Notes under the pieces: model-generated
What the model was told of the DNA's origin: nothing
What the model saw: only the letters and a program-made list of their open reading frames with translations
Databases searched by the model: none
Shown here: positions 9,138 through 21,000 of the stretch, one piece after another
Position numbering within the stretch: the stretch's first letter is position 1
Layout: each line of letters opens with the position of its first letter
Assembly: GCF_018739885.1 (NCBI RefSeq)
Contig: NZ_JADOES010000016.1
Location: forward strand, 1 to 64,000
Length of the DNA: 64,000 nucleotides
Origin: Leptothoe spongobia TAU-MAC 1115
GTDB taxonomy: Bacteria > Cyanobacteriota > Cyanobacteriia > Phormidesmidales > Phormidesmidaceae
Direction of reading: 5' to 3'
Program-made: the position numbers and the translations under genes

Positions 9138-11444
9138 CTAGCTTGAATGTGACGAATGTGACGATTTATATCGCAGAGGCGTGACACCGATGGAGATTAT
9201 CCAGGCCAGGGATGCTGGTATAACTGGGATCCAACCGCCAATGAGGAGGATGCCATAGCCTGTTAGCAAGATGATGACAACGCCACTCCCAGCCAGAAAG
9301 ACATACGGGCGTAACCATCGGACTAAGAGACCACCCGTTAGGGATACAGTTGCAACCCATAGAATTTCCAATGGCATGGGCCACCACCACAATAAAGGTC
9401 GCTGATCCAGCACTGCACTGATCAGCTGACTGGTCATGTGGGCATGGACGACGATCCCTGGCAGTCGCTGATGTTGACCGGGGATGCTATGTCTATCTTT
9501 GGTATCAGTGAGGCCAATGAGGATAATGCGATCGCGCACCAACTCAGCCAGCTGCTCATCGTGCTCACCCCTAAGCAAGGATGCTAGAGAGATTTGGGCT
9601 GGGTGGTGGTGTCGATAGTTGACCAGCAGCTGATAGCCCCCCAGTTCATTGCCAGGGAGCTGATAACCGCCACTGGTGGGGGCTAGCGCCGGTAGGATTT
9701 GGGAGCCGAGCTGGGCCTGCTGAGTAGGGGTAAAGGCCAGCTCAATACCCTCGGTGGCCAAGTAGTGCAGTGCTAACCGCAGACTAAAGGCCGCCTGGGT
9801 AGGACAGGCATCAGTCCCATCCATACCAATAATTTGGCGACGTACTCCATAGTCTGGGTCAATGGCGAAGTCAGAAAAACCAACCTGCTGTGGATCCAGG
9901 TCTGGAGGTGCAGCGATGCTGGTGGGGGTATCGGTATCGATGGTCCGGCCTACTTCACAGACAGTGATGTACTGTTCGTTGAGGACATTTACCAGGGCTG
10001 GTTCATAGGGGGCCTCATGGTAAAAATCAACCCCAATCACTCGGGGGTGATGGGGAGAAAGCTTTTTTAAGACTTGTAGGATGGCTTGATCCGCTAAGGT
10101 GCTACCGGTACGTTCGTAACCCTGTTGTTCCTGGTACTGGATATCACTTTCGCTGACGGTGATAATCAAAAAACGATCATCGGCGGGCTCGGTGGGTCGC
10201 CATCCCATCAGTCGATCAAATAGGCTTAATTCCAGTGGCTGAAACCCACCGAGCAGTTGGATTACCATGACTAGCCCTGTGACTCCCAGGCTAATCAGGG
10301 GGACCTGCCATAGGGGGAGGGGGCTCAGTACAGGCTGAACCGGTGTGATTGTCTGGAGTTGTTGGTTGATCCATGCTTGATCAAAGACGCTGCTATAGAT
10401 GCGGTTAAATACTTGCAGAGTGCCCTGACGCTGGATAACCAGCCCTGAGAAGCGCAGTTCGATTTGTGCTCGCGAGTTGTTGATGTCTACATTGCCGTGG
10501 GTGAGAATCTGTTGGTATAGCCGCAGGAGCTGCTGTGGTTGTGCACTGTTAATCATCAGCCGATTGCGGATGGTGCGCAGGTGTTCAGGGTCGTCCTGGG
10601 CTTCCCAATGGTCGAGGATGTGCGATCGCACCACCCCATCCACCATCTGCTGTGGTGAGCCCTCCCATGTGGGACCATACTGCTGCATCAGCCGACACAG
10701 CTTTTGGGTCAAAAAAGGCTGACCGCCGGTCCAGTCTAGAATTGCGGCTAGTCCATCCTGGACATCGGTAAAAACAGAGGCTAACCCTGGCACTAAGGGC
10801 TGAGCTTCTGCCAGGGTAAACCCCTGGAGCGAAATGGCCTGTCCGATATTAAATGGGGTGGCATGGGGATCGTGAATCAGGTCCGATGGGGTGGCCACCC
10901 CCAACATCACAACCGTCAGCTGGCGATAGAGTGTCTGGGTTGCCCGTTTCTCATAATAGCTGCGAATGAGACCAAAGAATTCTTCGGTGGGAAATTTGAG
11001 CCCAAGGACACTGTCGATCTCGTCGAAAAAAATAACCAGGGGCTGTTGCAGGTTGGGTAAAACAATCTGGTCTATAAAGGTGCCCAGACGCTGGACAGGG
11101 GAGAGATCGTCATGGGCCTGCAACCATTGACGACGATTGACCGGTAGCCTCAAGCTAGCGATCAATATTTGAATGATGCCTCCGTACCACTGCGGAGCCG
11201 TAATCTTTTGACTGCCAATGCCCAGGAGTTCGACTTCAACACAGCTAATACCCGCATCTAATAAGCGATCTACTGTGCGGACTCGCAGGGATGATTTCCC
11301 CATTTGGCGGGCATTGAGCACATAGCAATAGGTCCCCGTCATCAAGGCCTGAAATAATGTGTCATCGGCCTGACGAACAACATAGCTGAGGGAGTCTAAG
11401 GGTAAACTGCCACCCAGCTGATAGGAGGAATCGGAAGCGGGCAT
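9138..11444 (-). CDS. AAA-like ATPase fused to CHASE2 sensor and C-terminal membrane segments
   Basis: The N-terminal AAA-like (AAA_35 type) NTPase spans about residues 10-350. Its Walker A-like NARQMGKSS is at 44-52 and a Walker B-like VIFFDEIDS lies near 140. A membrane segment follows at about 375-400, then an extracytoplasmic CHASE2 domain at about 405-680 (opening with LSLFDRLMGWRP). Further hydrophobic helices between about 690 and 755 end the protein. This is a known cyanobacterial architecture in which CHASE2 is thought to sense an extracellular signal and the NTPase to relay it. No kinase or cyclase output domain is attached. Its ATG shares one base with the stop of the preceding gene, giving tight translational coupling with the other AAA protein. 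The ligand is unknown. Confidence 0.85.
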   Translation of the reverse strand: MPASDSSYQLGGSLPLDSLSYVVRQADDTLFQALMTGTYCYVLNARQMGKSSLRVRTVDRLLDAGISCVEVELLGIGSQKITAPQWYGGIIQILIASLRLPVNRRQWLQAHDDLSPVQRLGTFIDQIVLPNLQQPLVIFFDEIDSVLGLKFPTEEFFGLIRSYYEKRATQTLYRQLTVVMLGVATPSDLIHDPHATPFNIGQAISLQGFTLAEAQPLVPGLASVFTDVQDGLAAILDWTGGQPFLTQKLCRLMQQYGPTWEGSPQQMVDGVVRSHILDHWEAQDDPEHLRTIRNRLMINSAQPQQLLRLYQQILTHGNVDINNSRAQIELRFSGLVIQRQGTLQVFNRIYSSVFDQAWINQQLQTITPVQPVLSPLPLWQVPLISLGVTGLVMVIQLLGGFQPLELSLFDRLMGWRPTEPADDRFLIITVSESDIQYQEQQGYERTGSTLADQAILQVLKKLSPHHPRVIGVDFYHEAPYEPALVNVLNEQYITVCEVGRTIDTDTPTSIAAPPDLDPQQVGFSDFAIDPDYGVRRQIIGMDGTDACPTQAAFSLRLALHYLATEGIELAFTPTQQAQLGSQILPALAPTSGGYQLPGNELGGYQLLVNYRHHHPAQISLASLLRGEHDEQLAELVRDRIILIGLTDTKDRHSIPGQHQRLPGIVVHAHMTSQLISAVLDQRPLLWWWPMPLEILWVATVSLTGGLLVRWLRPYVFLAGSGVVIILLTGYGILLIGGWIPVIPASLAWIISIGVTPLRYKSSHSSHSS

Positions 11445-12772
11445 TAGGTCGCGTCTAAACAGGCCTGAAAGTAATCACGGTAGAGCCGACAGCGGGGGGC
11501 TGCCAGGTTTCCCTGGAGGTTGATAATGCCCATGCTGTGCAACTGATGGGCGAGAATCGTGTCTAAGGCAACGGGTTGCTGGGCGGTCATCACTGTTAAC
11601 AAACTGTCCTTGAGCTGGGGCTGATCCCGCAGCGTTAGCCAACAGTCTCTCAGGTGGTTGGCATAGATGCCAGACTCAGTGGGGGCGTTTGCCAGTAGCT
11701 CTGTCAATGACTGTTCAGGATGCCCCTTGAGATATTCAAATGTTTGTTGCATCAGATAGGGGTGGCCGCCGATCATATCCATTAGCTGAGCTAGATCCAA
11801 ATGACTTAGCTGGTGTTGGTTGGCAAATGTCTGGGCTTGCTCAGGGGTAAACTCTGGTAGCTCGATGGGGACTCCTACATTAAAGGGAGATTGGTGAATA
11901 TTCAGGGGAATATAGGCATCGGTGGCATGGACGATGCAAAGTCGTAACTGTTTCCAAATAGGGCGGGTGCGGGTACGGGCTAACTCATACCAGGATCTCA
12001 GCAGGGCGAAGAAGTCTTCGTAGATATCGGGATAGCCAAATAGTAAATCGACATTGTCTAAACACAACACCAATGGTGCTTGACTAATGCTTAGCAAATA
12101 GTCTTCTAGATAGGTGGAACAACTTACTTTGCTACCCATACCAGCTTTGTCCCAATAGTCATCGATTTGGTGGGGGACACCGAGACTACGACTGATGTTG
12201 ATACACAGCCAGCGCAAAAAGCGATTGAGGTCAGAAAAGTGAGCTTTACGATCGGCAAGCACCATGCTCAAGCGCACGGTACGTAGCTGTTGCTCTGTTA
12301 ATTTGGCCAGTACCTGATCCATCATCAGGGTTTTCCCCATTAGGGAGGGCGACTTAACCCGTATAAGTGCCCCTGGCTGCTGCAGGGTATCGTAACAGAT
12401 GGTTTCCTGGGGTAACCGTTTGATGTAGATCGTATCGTTGGCTGAGCTGGCGGGTAGTGGTCCCGCCCAGGGGACGGTCTGCGCCGCGATCGCGCCTGGC
12501 TCTGGGGCAATGCTTTCATGGCGTAGCAGAGCTTCACGAAAGCTGGTTTTACTGACGGTTTCTCCCAGGGCTTCGCTCAAAACACGCCAAAACTTAGCTC
12601 CCACATCTCGCCGTAGATAGCTGTCGGAATAGCCCGATCCCTTGGCGATTTTATCATAGGTCCAACCTTCCCAGGCTCCTTTGAGAATGGCGGTTTCAAC
12701 GTCACTGAGATGACGACCCATGTGGTAGAACAGGGCTTGATCGGCGGTTGCGATCGCAGTTTCCATGTCCAT
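11444..12772 (-). CDS. AAA-like NTPase with N-terminal vWA-MoxR-associated-type HTH domain
   Basis: Residues 1 to about 85 match the helical HTH-like N-terminus found on many cyanobacterial AAA-like and WD40 proteins (core GRHLSDVETAILKGAWEG, then YDKIAKGSGYSDSYL and VSKTSFREAL). An AAA_35-like NTPase domain follows. It has a degenerate P-loop SPSLMGKT near residue 140 and a Walker B-like VLCLDNVDLLF. The HTH segment may be an adaptor domain instead of a DNA-binding one. The start is supported by AAGGAA 8 nt upstream of the ATG at 12772. The stop overlaps the start of the AAA-CHASE2 gene by one base, so the two products probably work together in a signalling or conflict-type system. That role is inference. 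Confidence 0.82.
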   Translation of the reverse strand: MDMETAIATADQALFYHMGRHLSDVETAILKGAWEGWTYDKIAKGSGYSDSYLRRDVGAKFWRVLSEALGETVSKTSFREALLRHESIAPEPGAIAAQTVPWAGPLPASSANDTIYIKRLPQETICYDTLQQPGALIRVKSPSLMGKTLMMDQVLAKLTEQQLRTVRLSMVLADRKAHFSDLNRFLRWLCINISRSLGVPHQIDDYWDKAGMGSKVSCSTYLEDYLLSISQAPLVLCLDNVDLLFGYPDIYEDFFALLRSWYELARTRTRPIWKQLRLCIVHATDAYIPLNIHQSPFNVGVPIELPEFTPEQAQTFANQHQLSHLDLAQLMDMIGGHPYLMQQTFEYLKGHPEQSLTELLANAPTESGIYANHLRDCWLTLRDQPQLKDSLLTVMTAQQPVALDTILAHQLHSMGIINLQGNLAAPRCRLYRDYFQACLDAT

Positions 12773-12961
12773 ACTTTCCTTGTAGCCGATTGACTACGTG
12801 TTCGGGACAGTGCCAGGGCTAGGCAGCCTATTATACTTGGATCCTCGGCAAAATTGTCCCATGTCTTCATGCTGCAAGGGTATATTCATTAGATCATGAT
12901 CATTTTCCTTAACTGTGGTCTATAGATCATGTCTGTTAATGTCAGGTATTTTTCCACAGCT

Positions 12962-12999
12962 AACAGCGTTGCACCTTCGCCAGAAAGTGCAACGCTGTT
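12962..12999 (-). terminator. Hairpin between the RTX gene and the AAA gene
   Basis: A perfect 13-bp inverted repeat (AACAGCGTTGCAC / GTGCAACGCTGTT) with a 12-nt loop lies 55 nt after the RTX gene stop. It is a probable terminator for that gene, although no strong U-tract follows. Confidence 0.65.
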
Positions 13000-13054
13000 G
13001 TTTACCTACCTAAATTGAGATGACATGAAACGTTATTGTCTATTTAGTTGGGCC

Positions 13055-14440
13055 TTATACGACTTGAATGTTACCGTCAAGAGCCGCTAGCGTTGGCGTA
13101 TTGCTTAGGGCCGCCAGCAGGCTGGTGCCAGTAGCTCCAGTACCTCCATCACTGTCATAGAAGAGGGCACCGGTCGCAGCGTTGTATCTGAAACCCGAAC
13201 TAGCCCCCAGGTTACCAGCCATATCTACCAGCAGGTTAGACGCTAAAACACCGATGCTCAGAGCTGCAGCCCCTCCGGTTGGCGCAAAGCCGCTTGCCTG
13301 GACATGGATCATATCTTCATTACCAAAGAATAATCCAAATGTATCAAAGTCAGTAATGACATCTCCTCCATGGGAACTCATATTGTAGAGAAAGATATCT
13401 TGATCAGCCAAGCTACCGCTGGTCAACGTATCCACCAGCGCTCCTCCGACAATAACATCATTCCCTATACCGCCAATGAGAGTGTCTGCTCCTGCCTTAC
13501 CCTGGAGGGTTGTTGTTCCTGAAAACCCTGATGCATCAATGGTGTTGCTCCCAATGCCGCCTTCAAGAATAGCGTCCTCAATGTCTACGAGAGTATCCAC
13601 CTCTACGTTGCCAGCGCTATCGGTAGTGGTAAGACTGGTATCGGTTAAAACAAAATCAAAATCGCCAGATTCCGATAGGGTGTCAGTACCAAATTCGCCA
13701 TCGATAAAGTCTTCGCCAATACCGCCCGAGAGAGTATCATCCCCAAGACCACCAAGAATGGCATCGTCCTTTCCTCCTCCGAAAATACTGTCGTTGTCAT
13801 TCCCTCCTGAGAGAGTATCTTTACCAGCACCGCCTCGTAGGGTGTCATCTCCATCACCACCATTAATACTGTCTGCACCAGCATTTCCTTTGAGGAGATC
13901 GTTGCCATCAAATCCTGTGATGGCGTCATCACCACCATTGCCTTCAACGGTATCGTTGCCAATACCGCCTAGAATATTGTCTCGCTGTTGACTACCTAGA
14001 ATAGTATTATTGCCGTCATCCACATTAATAATAGTGGTGCCCGAAAAGGCAGTGGCATCAATGGTGTGGTCACCTGTGCCTGTGGCATGCAAGTCTGCTT
14101 CATCCATGCCAAATAGCAGATCTGTGTAAACGGTGCCGCTACCATCGTCTGCAATTAGCTGACTGTCAGATAGCGTAAAGCTATAGTCTCCAGACTCCTC
14201 AAGAATGCTATAGCCAGAAAGACCATTGAGGACATCATTGCCTTCTCCACCGATAAAGGTATTTGTTCCTGGTCCTCCGATCAGGAGATCATCTCCTTCT
14301 AGACCCTGCATTTCGTTTAGACCTGCATCACTAAGGATTAGATCATTGCCACTGGTTCCAGTGATGGGGGTGACTATATCAGTGTCAAACAGATCACCAT
14401 CAATCCAGTCATCGTTAATGAAATTGGTAAATGGAAACAT
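13055..14440 (-). CDS. RTX (haemolysin-type calcium-binding repeat) protein
   Basis: This is a 461-residue acidic protein rich in Gly, Asp and Asn. It has two blocks of GGxGxDxLxGG nonapeptides, at about residues 20-70 and 145-255, plus a shorter block near 310-340. Between them are repeats of an S-G-D-F/Y-S/D-F-x-L-T/S-D-x-x-L unit with a following DTL. The C-terminus (DIFLYNM...[20 protein letters not shown]) is a typical uncleaved type I secretion region. I chose the ATG at 14440 because AAGGAGT lies about 9 nt upstream and the upstream 18 residues look non-coding. No HlyB/HlyD pair is in the window. It is likely secreted and Ca2+-binding; no enzymatic domain is visible. A TGTCGTTACAG motif lies about 220 nt upstream. 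Confidence 0.85.
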   Translation of the reverse strand: MFPFTNFINDDWIDGDLFDTDIVTPITGTSGNDLILSDAGLNEMQGLEGDDLLIGGPGTNTFIGGEGNDVLNGLSGYSILEESGDYSFTLSDSQLIADDGSGTVYTDLLFGMDEADLHATGTGDHTIDATAFSGTTIINVDDGNNTILGSQQRDNILGGIGNDTVEGNGGDDAITGFDGNDLLKGNAGADSINGGDGDDTLRGGAGKDTLSGGNDNDSIFGGGKDDAILGGLGDDTLSGGIGEDFIDGEFGTDTLSESGDFDFVLTDTSLTTTDSAGNVEVDTLVDIEDAILEGGIGSNTIDASGFSGTTTLQGKAGADTLIGGIGNDVIVGGALVDTLTSGSLADQDIFLYNMSSHGGDVITDFDTFGLFFGNEDMIHVQASGFAPTGGAAALSIGVLASNLLVDMAGNLGASSGFRYNAATGALFYDSDGGTGATGTSLLAALSNTPTLAALDGNIQVV

Positions 14441-14658
14441 TTGAATTGACTCCTTTTGGGTTTGTTGTGTGTTTTTATCCACGCATAAGTTCATTGCGCC
14501 ACAGGGGTCGCAAGCTAAAACTGTTTATAGTTAAACAATTCTCTAAGAACTCTGGAGGAAAGATGTTTTGGATTCACCTCAGTTTGAATCTGTTTTCTAA
14601 ACTGGGTCTCTGTCCACAACGCTTATCTTGTTTCTAAACTAAGCTGTAAATTCTGAAG

Positions 14659-14677
14659 TGTCGTTACAGAAAAAGTC
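14659..14677 (-). promoter_or_regulatory. TGTCGTTACAG motif, copy 1
   Basis: The plus strand reads TGTCGTTACAGAAAAAGTC, with the second GTC box 15 nt after the first. It lies about 220 nt upstream of the RTX gene. The downstream boxes are displaced compared with other copies, and an inverted copy sits at 14780-14793. Confidence 0.5.
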
Positions 14678-14924
14678 GGCTAAATCGAGGGCCTGACATT
14701 TGCAGACGTTGTTGTTGAGAAAGTCTTCTTGAAATAGGAGAGAAATGTCGGTTAATGTCAGGGGGCATTTTTGTCAGATATTTTCTGTGACGATAGCCCT
14801 ATGATTTCTGATACGAAATCTTGACTGATAGCACCCGATATCGAAGGGCACCCACAAGGGGATGCCCCTACAGAATTGTCCATGTTGAATCGGGGTTAAG
14901 GAATTTGGATTTGGTATAACTACA

Positions 14925-14958
14925 GAATAAAGGCCTCACCAATTAAATTGGTGAGGCC
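14925..14958 (-). terminator. Rho-independent terminator of the 4115-residue protein gene
   Basis: A perfect 12-bp stem (GGCCTCACCAAT / ATTGGTGAGGCC) with a 3-nt loop is followed on the minus strand by TTTATT. It lies 60-90 nt past the stop at 15017. Confidence 0.85.
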
Positions 14959-15016
14959 CGAAAATGCTATAGTTTACTGTTGGTTACGGTACCTTGAAAT
15001 CTAATGATGGGCCTAT

Positions 15017-18000
15017 CTAAAGGCTGCTTTTGGGTCCTAAAATTTCACCAGCACTTAGAGGTAAGTAATCGGCTTCCGTATAAACCAAATTGCCATCAAT
15101 ACGGTGATTAGCCTCTAAGGAACCAAGTTCCCAAACGCTTTCAAAATCAATTGGGCTCGTTAGTGAGTTAGCAAGCAGGTTGCCTGGTTGGGTTAGACTA
15201 ACCGATTCGACATCGGTGACACGGTTGGTTAGACCATTGCCGTTTACGCTAAGCAAATTGTCGCCCACCGTTGTCGGATTAACCACATCGATGCCAGTAA
15301 TCGGATCACTAGGAATCTCGCTGCCAATGTCATTATTGTAGAGATAGGCCACGTCATCAGCTGCTAAAGCTGACTTAAATAACTTTATCTCATCCAGTTC
15401 TAGGGCACTGACAATAGCTGGGCCGAAGAATAAATTCTTAGTGTTGCTTAAAGAGCCCTGTACGCCAGTGGGATCGAACCTTCCATACTGTTCTCCATCT
15501 ACGTAAAGGATGCCGCCATTAGCATGATCGCGATCAATCGTAAGGGTAATCTGGTGCCATAGTTGATCCAGAACATCGTTGTTGCTGGTATAGCTAGTCA
15601 CCTGCTTCGCGTCTGCTATTTGAAGGCTAAGTGCTCCATTGTTATATAGGAGTGAGTACCCCTGTCCAGGACCAGAGGATACATTATCCCATTTGGTGAG
15701 AATAAGACCGCTCTCATCGTTGTTTTGAACTCTAATCCACGCACTGATAGAGAAATCCTCTGTGCCGAAGTCTAAGGCGTTATCATCTAGAACGGTTACT
15801 AAGTCTGGAACGTTTGTCGGGTTATTGCTATTGTCGAAACGAATTCCACCATTGACGACACCATCTTCCCAGTTGGGACCCACTGGTAATCGCAGTCCGT
15901 GATTATTGCTAATGCTATCGTTGACAATGAGTCCTGAGGTTTCATCTAATCGCCACCAGGCAACTGGAACAGTGTCAACGTTGTAGTTGCCAAAATCTAC
16001 CTGAGTAACGCGCTCACCCGATGCTACAGATACGCTATGGCTGCCTGGGATAGTGCCTGGGGTTGTTTGGATCGGATAGCTTTGTTGCCAGTTTGGCTGC
16101 ATAACTTCCCCTACGGAGTAGGTGCCGGGCTCTAAATTGGTAAAGGCATAGGCTCCGTCAGCATTAGTGACTGTCGTAAATTCACCTGGATCCAGGCTGC
16201 TGTTGTTATTGCTATCTAGATAGATCAGCCAACCGGGTAAACTTTCTTCATTGTCATCCCATATACCATCAAGATCGCGATCATTCCACTTATGACCATG
16301 GATCTCGCCGAGGGTATTGGTGATGTTGCCAAAGTTTAGTTGGGTAACCTGATCGCCCGAGTTTATAGATACGGTATGGCTGAAATTGCTTTGTTGGCCT
16401 GGATGAGTTTGACTCCAACCATCTGGCAATAGTTCTGCAATGGTATAAGTTCCCTTATTTAAATTTGTAAAGGAGTAACTTCCATCTGATTCAGTAATTG
16501 TGGAGATTTCTCCTGAGTCTAATTGTTTATTATCGTTGGCATCGATATATACGGTCCAGTTAGGTAGTCCGACCTCACCGATATTCCAGTTGCCATTGCC
16601 ATTTTCATCATTCCAGACGCCGCCTGTAATCTCGGCCCCTTCATTATCAATAATCTCGATTTCAGTACCTTTTTGAAAACCCGTCAGGGGATCTGCATCC
16701 GTATTCAGTAAGTAAACATTAAAGAATTCGCTGCCTTCTCGGATGTCATCATCATGGATAGGGAATGTGACAGTTTTACTATCTTCGCCTGGGGCAAATG
16801 ATACCGTTCGAGTGTTGATAAATTCTCCTGATGCAGTTTCTAGTTTGCTCTGGTCAAAATCGACACCGTCAGGAAACATCAGTTCGAGGGTTGTCTCTCC
16901 GTTTTTATCCTCTCCAAACTCTATAAAGGGTGAGCCACCCGTAGCGGTACCTTCTTCAAAGAAGAGTTCTACTTCTGAACTAGTGCTAAGATCGCCGGTT
17001 CGAAGCACCGTAATTTCTGTGCCAATGGCGGTGCCATCCTCACTAATTTGATAGGTGGGCTGTGAGAAATTCACAACTGTGTCGGTGTCAATGATGGTGA
17101 CGGTCGCCGTACGTTGAGCACCAATATCAGCATCGTTGACGTTAGTTAAACTCAGCAGGAAGGTTTCATCATTTTCTGCTAAGGCATCCTCAAGGATAGG
17201 AATGGTAACTGTTTTATTGGTTTCTCCTGGGGCAAACTCAATGATTTGAGCGGTTGCGTCAAAGTCACTGCCTCCACGAGCGGTTGCGTCATTGAGCTGT
17301 ACCGTGACATTGGCAGCAGTGCTAACATCGCCACTACGAGTTAAGGTAATCTCTGCATCTGAATTTTCTCCTGTGACACGGTAGCTAGCGGCTGAGAATT
17401 GTATCGTTGTCGGCAGCCCCGGTAGGTAATTGCCAAAGTCAAGGTTGTCAATACTTTCTCCCTCATTGAGGTCGACGATGTAGTCTTTGGAGGTCAAGGT
17501 AAAGTTATCGACCACGAGGGCTGAGTCAACGATGTGATCGCCTACGTCTACCACACCGACGCCAATGGTATATGTACCGTCGTTGGTAAAGGTATGGGAG
17601 AAAGTGCCAAATCCAGTTTCTTGAGGACCGTTTTCAAGAATGACTTCTAGAGGACTTTGAACACTGGCAAGAATGTTGGTTGTGTTGGTGCTGATGGAGA
17701 AGAATGTTAAGTCTCTAAAAGGTAAGTAGTCTTCAGTTTTTTGATTCCAATCAAAGGTGAGTTGATCGCCCGCTTCAACGGTGATGGTTTTTGCGATCGC
17801 AGATCCCTCAGTCACATTGGTTCTATACAGCTCTGAATCTGGCAGGCTGCTAGACAAATCATCTAAACTACCGCTACTCAACCCGAGAAATGCCTCTAAG
17901 TCACTGGTTAGAACAGATCCCGAGTCGGTGTTAATTTCAGCTTGAAAGTCCCCAAGTTCAGCGGGGGAATTTGCGTCGGTTGGTTCTACGCTGGCATTAC

Positions 18001-21000
18001 CAGTGGTTTGCCAATCGGCAAAGGTACCCGACTCAAAATCGCCATTGATGTCAGTTAAAGGGTAGGTTTGTAGCCAACCATCGTGGCGTACCTGAGCCAC
18101 CGTGTAGGTGCCTGCCGCCAGATTGGTGAAGGCGTAATTCCCGTCGTCATCCGTCACCGTAAAGGCTTCATTGGGGTCAAATTGAGCATTCTGATTAGCA
18201 TCAAGGAAAAGGGTCCAGCCTGTTAACCCTGCCTCAGAGCTATCCTGGGCAGAATTGTTATTTTGGTCGTACCAAATTTGACCCCTTAGCTCCCCGGATG
18301 GGGTATCACCTTCTGCAATAGCAACTTCACTGGTGGTGAGTGAGGCTATGGCTGGAGGAATATTTGCTTCAGTTGTTTTGTCTGAGTGAGAACGACTCGC
18401 AGCTGCAATGGTTGAATCTGCCTGATTAGCTATGGACAGGGTACGATTAGCCAATGAAGGCAACTCATCGTTGGCCAGTATGCTGACTTCTCTGTTTGAG
18501 GTTGTTACCTGGTCAGAAATATTGACACCCTCTCCGGTCGATGGAGGTGTGGGCTGGTCAGAGACACCATTTTTATCATTGTTATACAGTTCCTGAACCT
18601 CGCTAGGGGTGAGACTGCCTGCGAAGAGTTTGACTTCATCAAGCGCTCCCTCAAAGTAGTTAAGGACAGGGTTATCAGAATTTCTGCCAAATAGTAAATC
18701 GGATGGGTTGCCTAAGGAGCCTTGAGTACTGGTTGGATCAAATCCACCATCCTCAACTCCATCGATATAGAATAGGCCACCCCTGGGATTATCGCGACCT
18801 ATGGTGACTGTTATCTGATGCCAATCTAGATCGACAATAGCGCCATTACTTTGATAGTTAACGACATTGGTCCCGTCTGCCATTTGGAAGCCGAGTTGGC
18901 CATTGTTGTGGGTGAGCACATACCCCTGGAGGGGACCAGAGGTTGCCACACGCTTGTCGAGAATCGTACCTTCACTATCAGGTTGGATCCTTACCCAGAG
19001 GCTGATGGAAAAGTCTTTAGCTCCGATATCCAGAACATCATCATCGGCGATGTCTACAAAGTCATCACTACCATCAAAGGCAAGACCACCATTGACCTGC
19101 CCATTCACCCAGGTAGGGCCATTGGGTGGTGCTGGTATTAATGTGCCATCATTGGTGCCAATACTATCCTCGGCATTGTCCCCCGAGGTTTCATCAAGTC
19201 GCCACCAGGCGACAGGAATATCATTGTCATCATCCTCAATGGTGACAACGCCTCGATTATCAGCGATGATGGCATTGTTACTAGGATTAAACAGCTCTAC
19301 ACCAAAGGTTTCCGTGGGTTCTGGAATGTCATCCCCCAACATGAATATGTTGTCAATAGTTTGACTTGTTTCACCTGGCTGGAAAGTTATCGTGCCAGTG
19401 GTAGTCAGATAATCACTGCCTTCCTTGGCACTATTATCAACCGTTTTAAAGTCAACCGTAACGATAGAACTAACGGGATCTGACAGGGTGACATCCAGTC
19501 GCGCAACATCTTCTCGGTTTTCTGTTACAGTGTTGTCTCCAATGGATATTGAAACAGTATCATCATTTTTGATGGTGACTTCAGCCCTATCATCGACTAG
19601 CTCTCCATGGCGTGGATTACTCAAATTCACAAAGAAGGTTTCATCGGTTTCGACTGATGTATCGCCATTGACGGGGACGGTAATCGTTTTTTCGGTTTCA
19701 CCCACTGCAAAGACGATGGTGCCCTGGGTGGTGCCGTAGTCTTTGTTGGCTGTTGCTGTGCCTGCTTCGGTGGCGTAGTCTACCGTCACTTCCTCATTTG
19801 CCGACTCCGACAAACTGACTGTGAGTTCTGCCAGGGTGACCCCATTATCACCTTCCTCCAGGGAGACATCGGTAATGGTAATAGAGGGAAAATCATCATT
19901 GCGGATGGTGCCCGTTGTCTGAGCTGTTGTGATCACCCCGTCACTGGCATTATTGAGGTTAACTGAGAATGTCTCATCGGGTTCAGGATCTTCGTCTCCA
20001 GTGACGTCAACCGTAATTGTTTGTTCGGTTTCACCAGGAGCAAAACTCAGGGTTCCACTGGCAGGGGTGTAGTCGCTATCTGAGAGGGCACTCCCATCCT
20101 CAGTTTCATACTCTACCGTCACGGTCTCATCGTAGATATCCGATAGCCTGACGGTAAAGGTGGCCTCAGTGGTGCCGCTATCGCCTTCATTGATAATGAT
20201 GCCATTGCTGGAAATCTCTAGTTGATCATCATTGCGGATGGTGCCCACTCCACGACCGTCGACAATGGTGGCGTTAATGCTATTGTTCAGCTCAAGGGTA
20301 AATTTTTCGTGGTCTTCTATGCGTTTGTCGCCAAGAATATCTACGGCAATGGTTTTGCTGGTTTGGCCTGGTTGGAAGGTGAGGGTGCCACTCTTGGGGG
20401 TATAGTCGAGACCTGCGATCGCAGTATCATTAAACGTTGAATACTCCACCGATACCAATGCCGGTGTGGACGCCGAAAGCGTCACTGTAAAGGTGCCCGT
20501 AGTGATCCCATTGTCCCCTTCCAGCACGGTGAAATCATCTATGGTAATTTGGGGCACATCATTATCAATAATGGTAATCGTGGCTTGAGTGTCTGCCAAA
20601 TCACTATTATTGGCACCGCTCAACTCCACTGCCAATGTTTCATCAAGTTCATTCTCAGTATCATTGATAATTTCAATCGAGATCTCTTTTTCCGTTTCGC
20701 CTGGGTTGAATGTTAGGGTGCCGCTAGCTGGAGTGTAGTCAGTATTGCCTGATGCCCCCTGGGATTGTGTCCCATAGTCCACAGTGACCGTTTCCTGGCT
20801 AGCCTGTGACAAACTGACCGTCAAGTTTGCCGTTACCGTACCTGTGTCGCCTTCCGTGACCAATTGGTTATCGATCGAAATAGATGTGTCGTCATTTTCA
20901 ATGGTGGCTTGACCACTCCCATCGATAATATTGGTGCCATCACTACTTAACGTCAGGTTGAAATACTCATCTGCTTCTTCTCGGATATCTCCAATAATAT

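Larger units (their letters stand above)
14441..15016. other. 576-bp intergenic region with motif copies, palindrome and terminator
   Basis: No gene is supported here. It contains a TGTCGTTACAG motif (14659-14677), an inverted relative of it (14780-14793), a paired TGTC box (14746 and 14756), a GGGCA-N12-TGCCC type palindrome (about 14845-14869, a common cyanobacterial dispersed repeat by memory), and the terminator of the giant gene (14925-14958). Confidence 0.6.

Noticed and set aside
13698..14310. Regular short DNA repeats that could suggest a CRISPR-like or satellite array
   Set aside because: They are in-frame RTX nonapeptide codons (GGxGxDxLx); spacing is 27 nt with degenerate units and no spacers.
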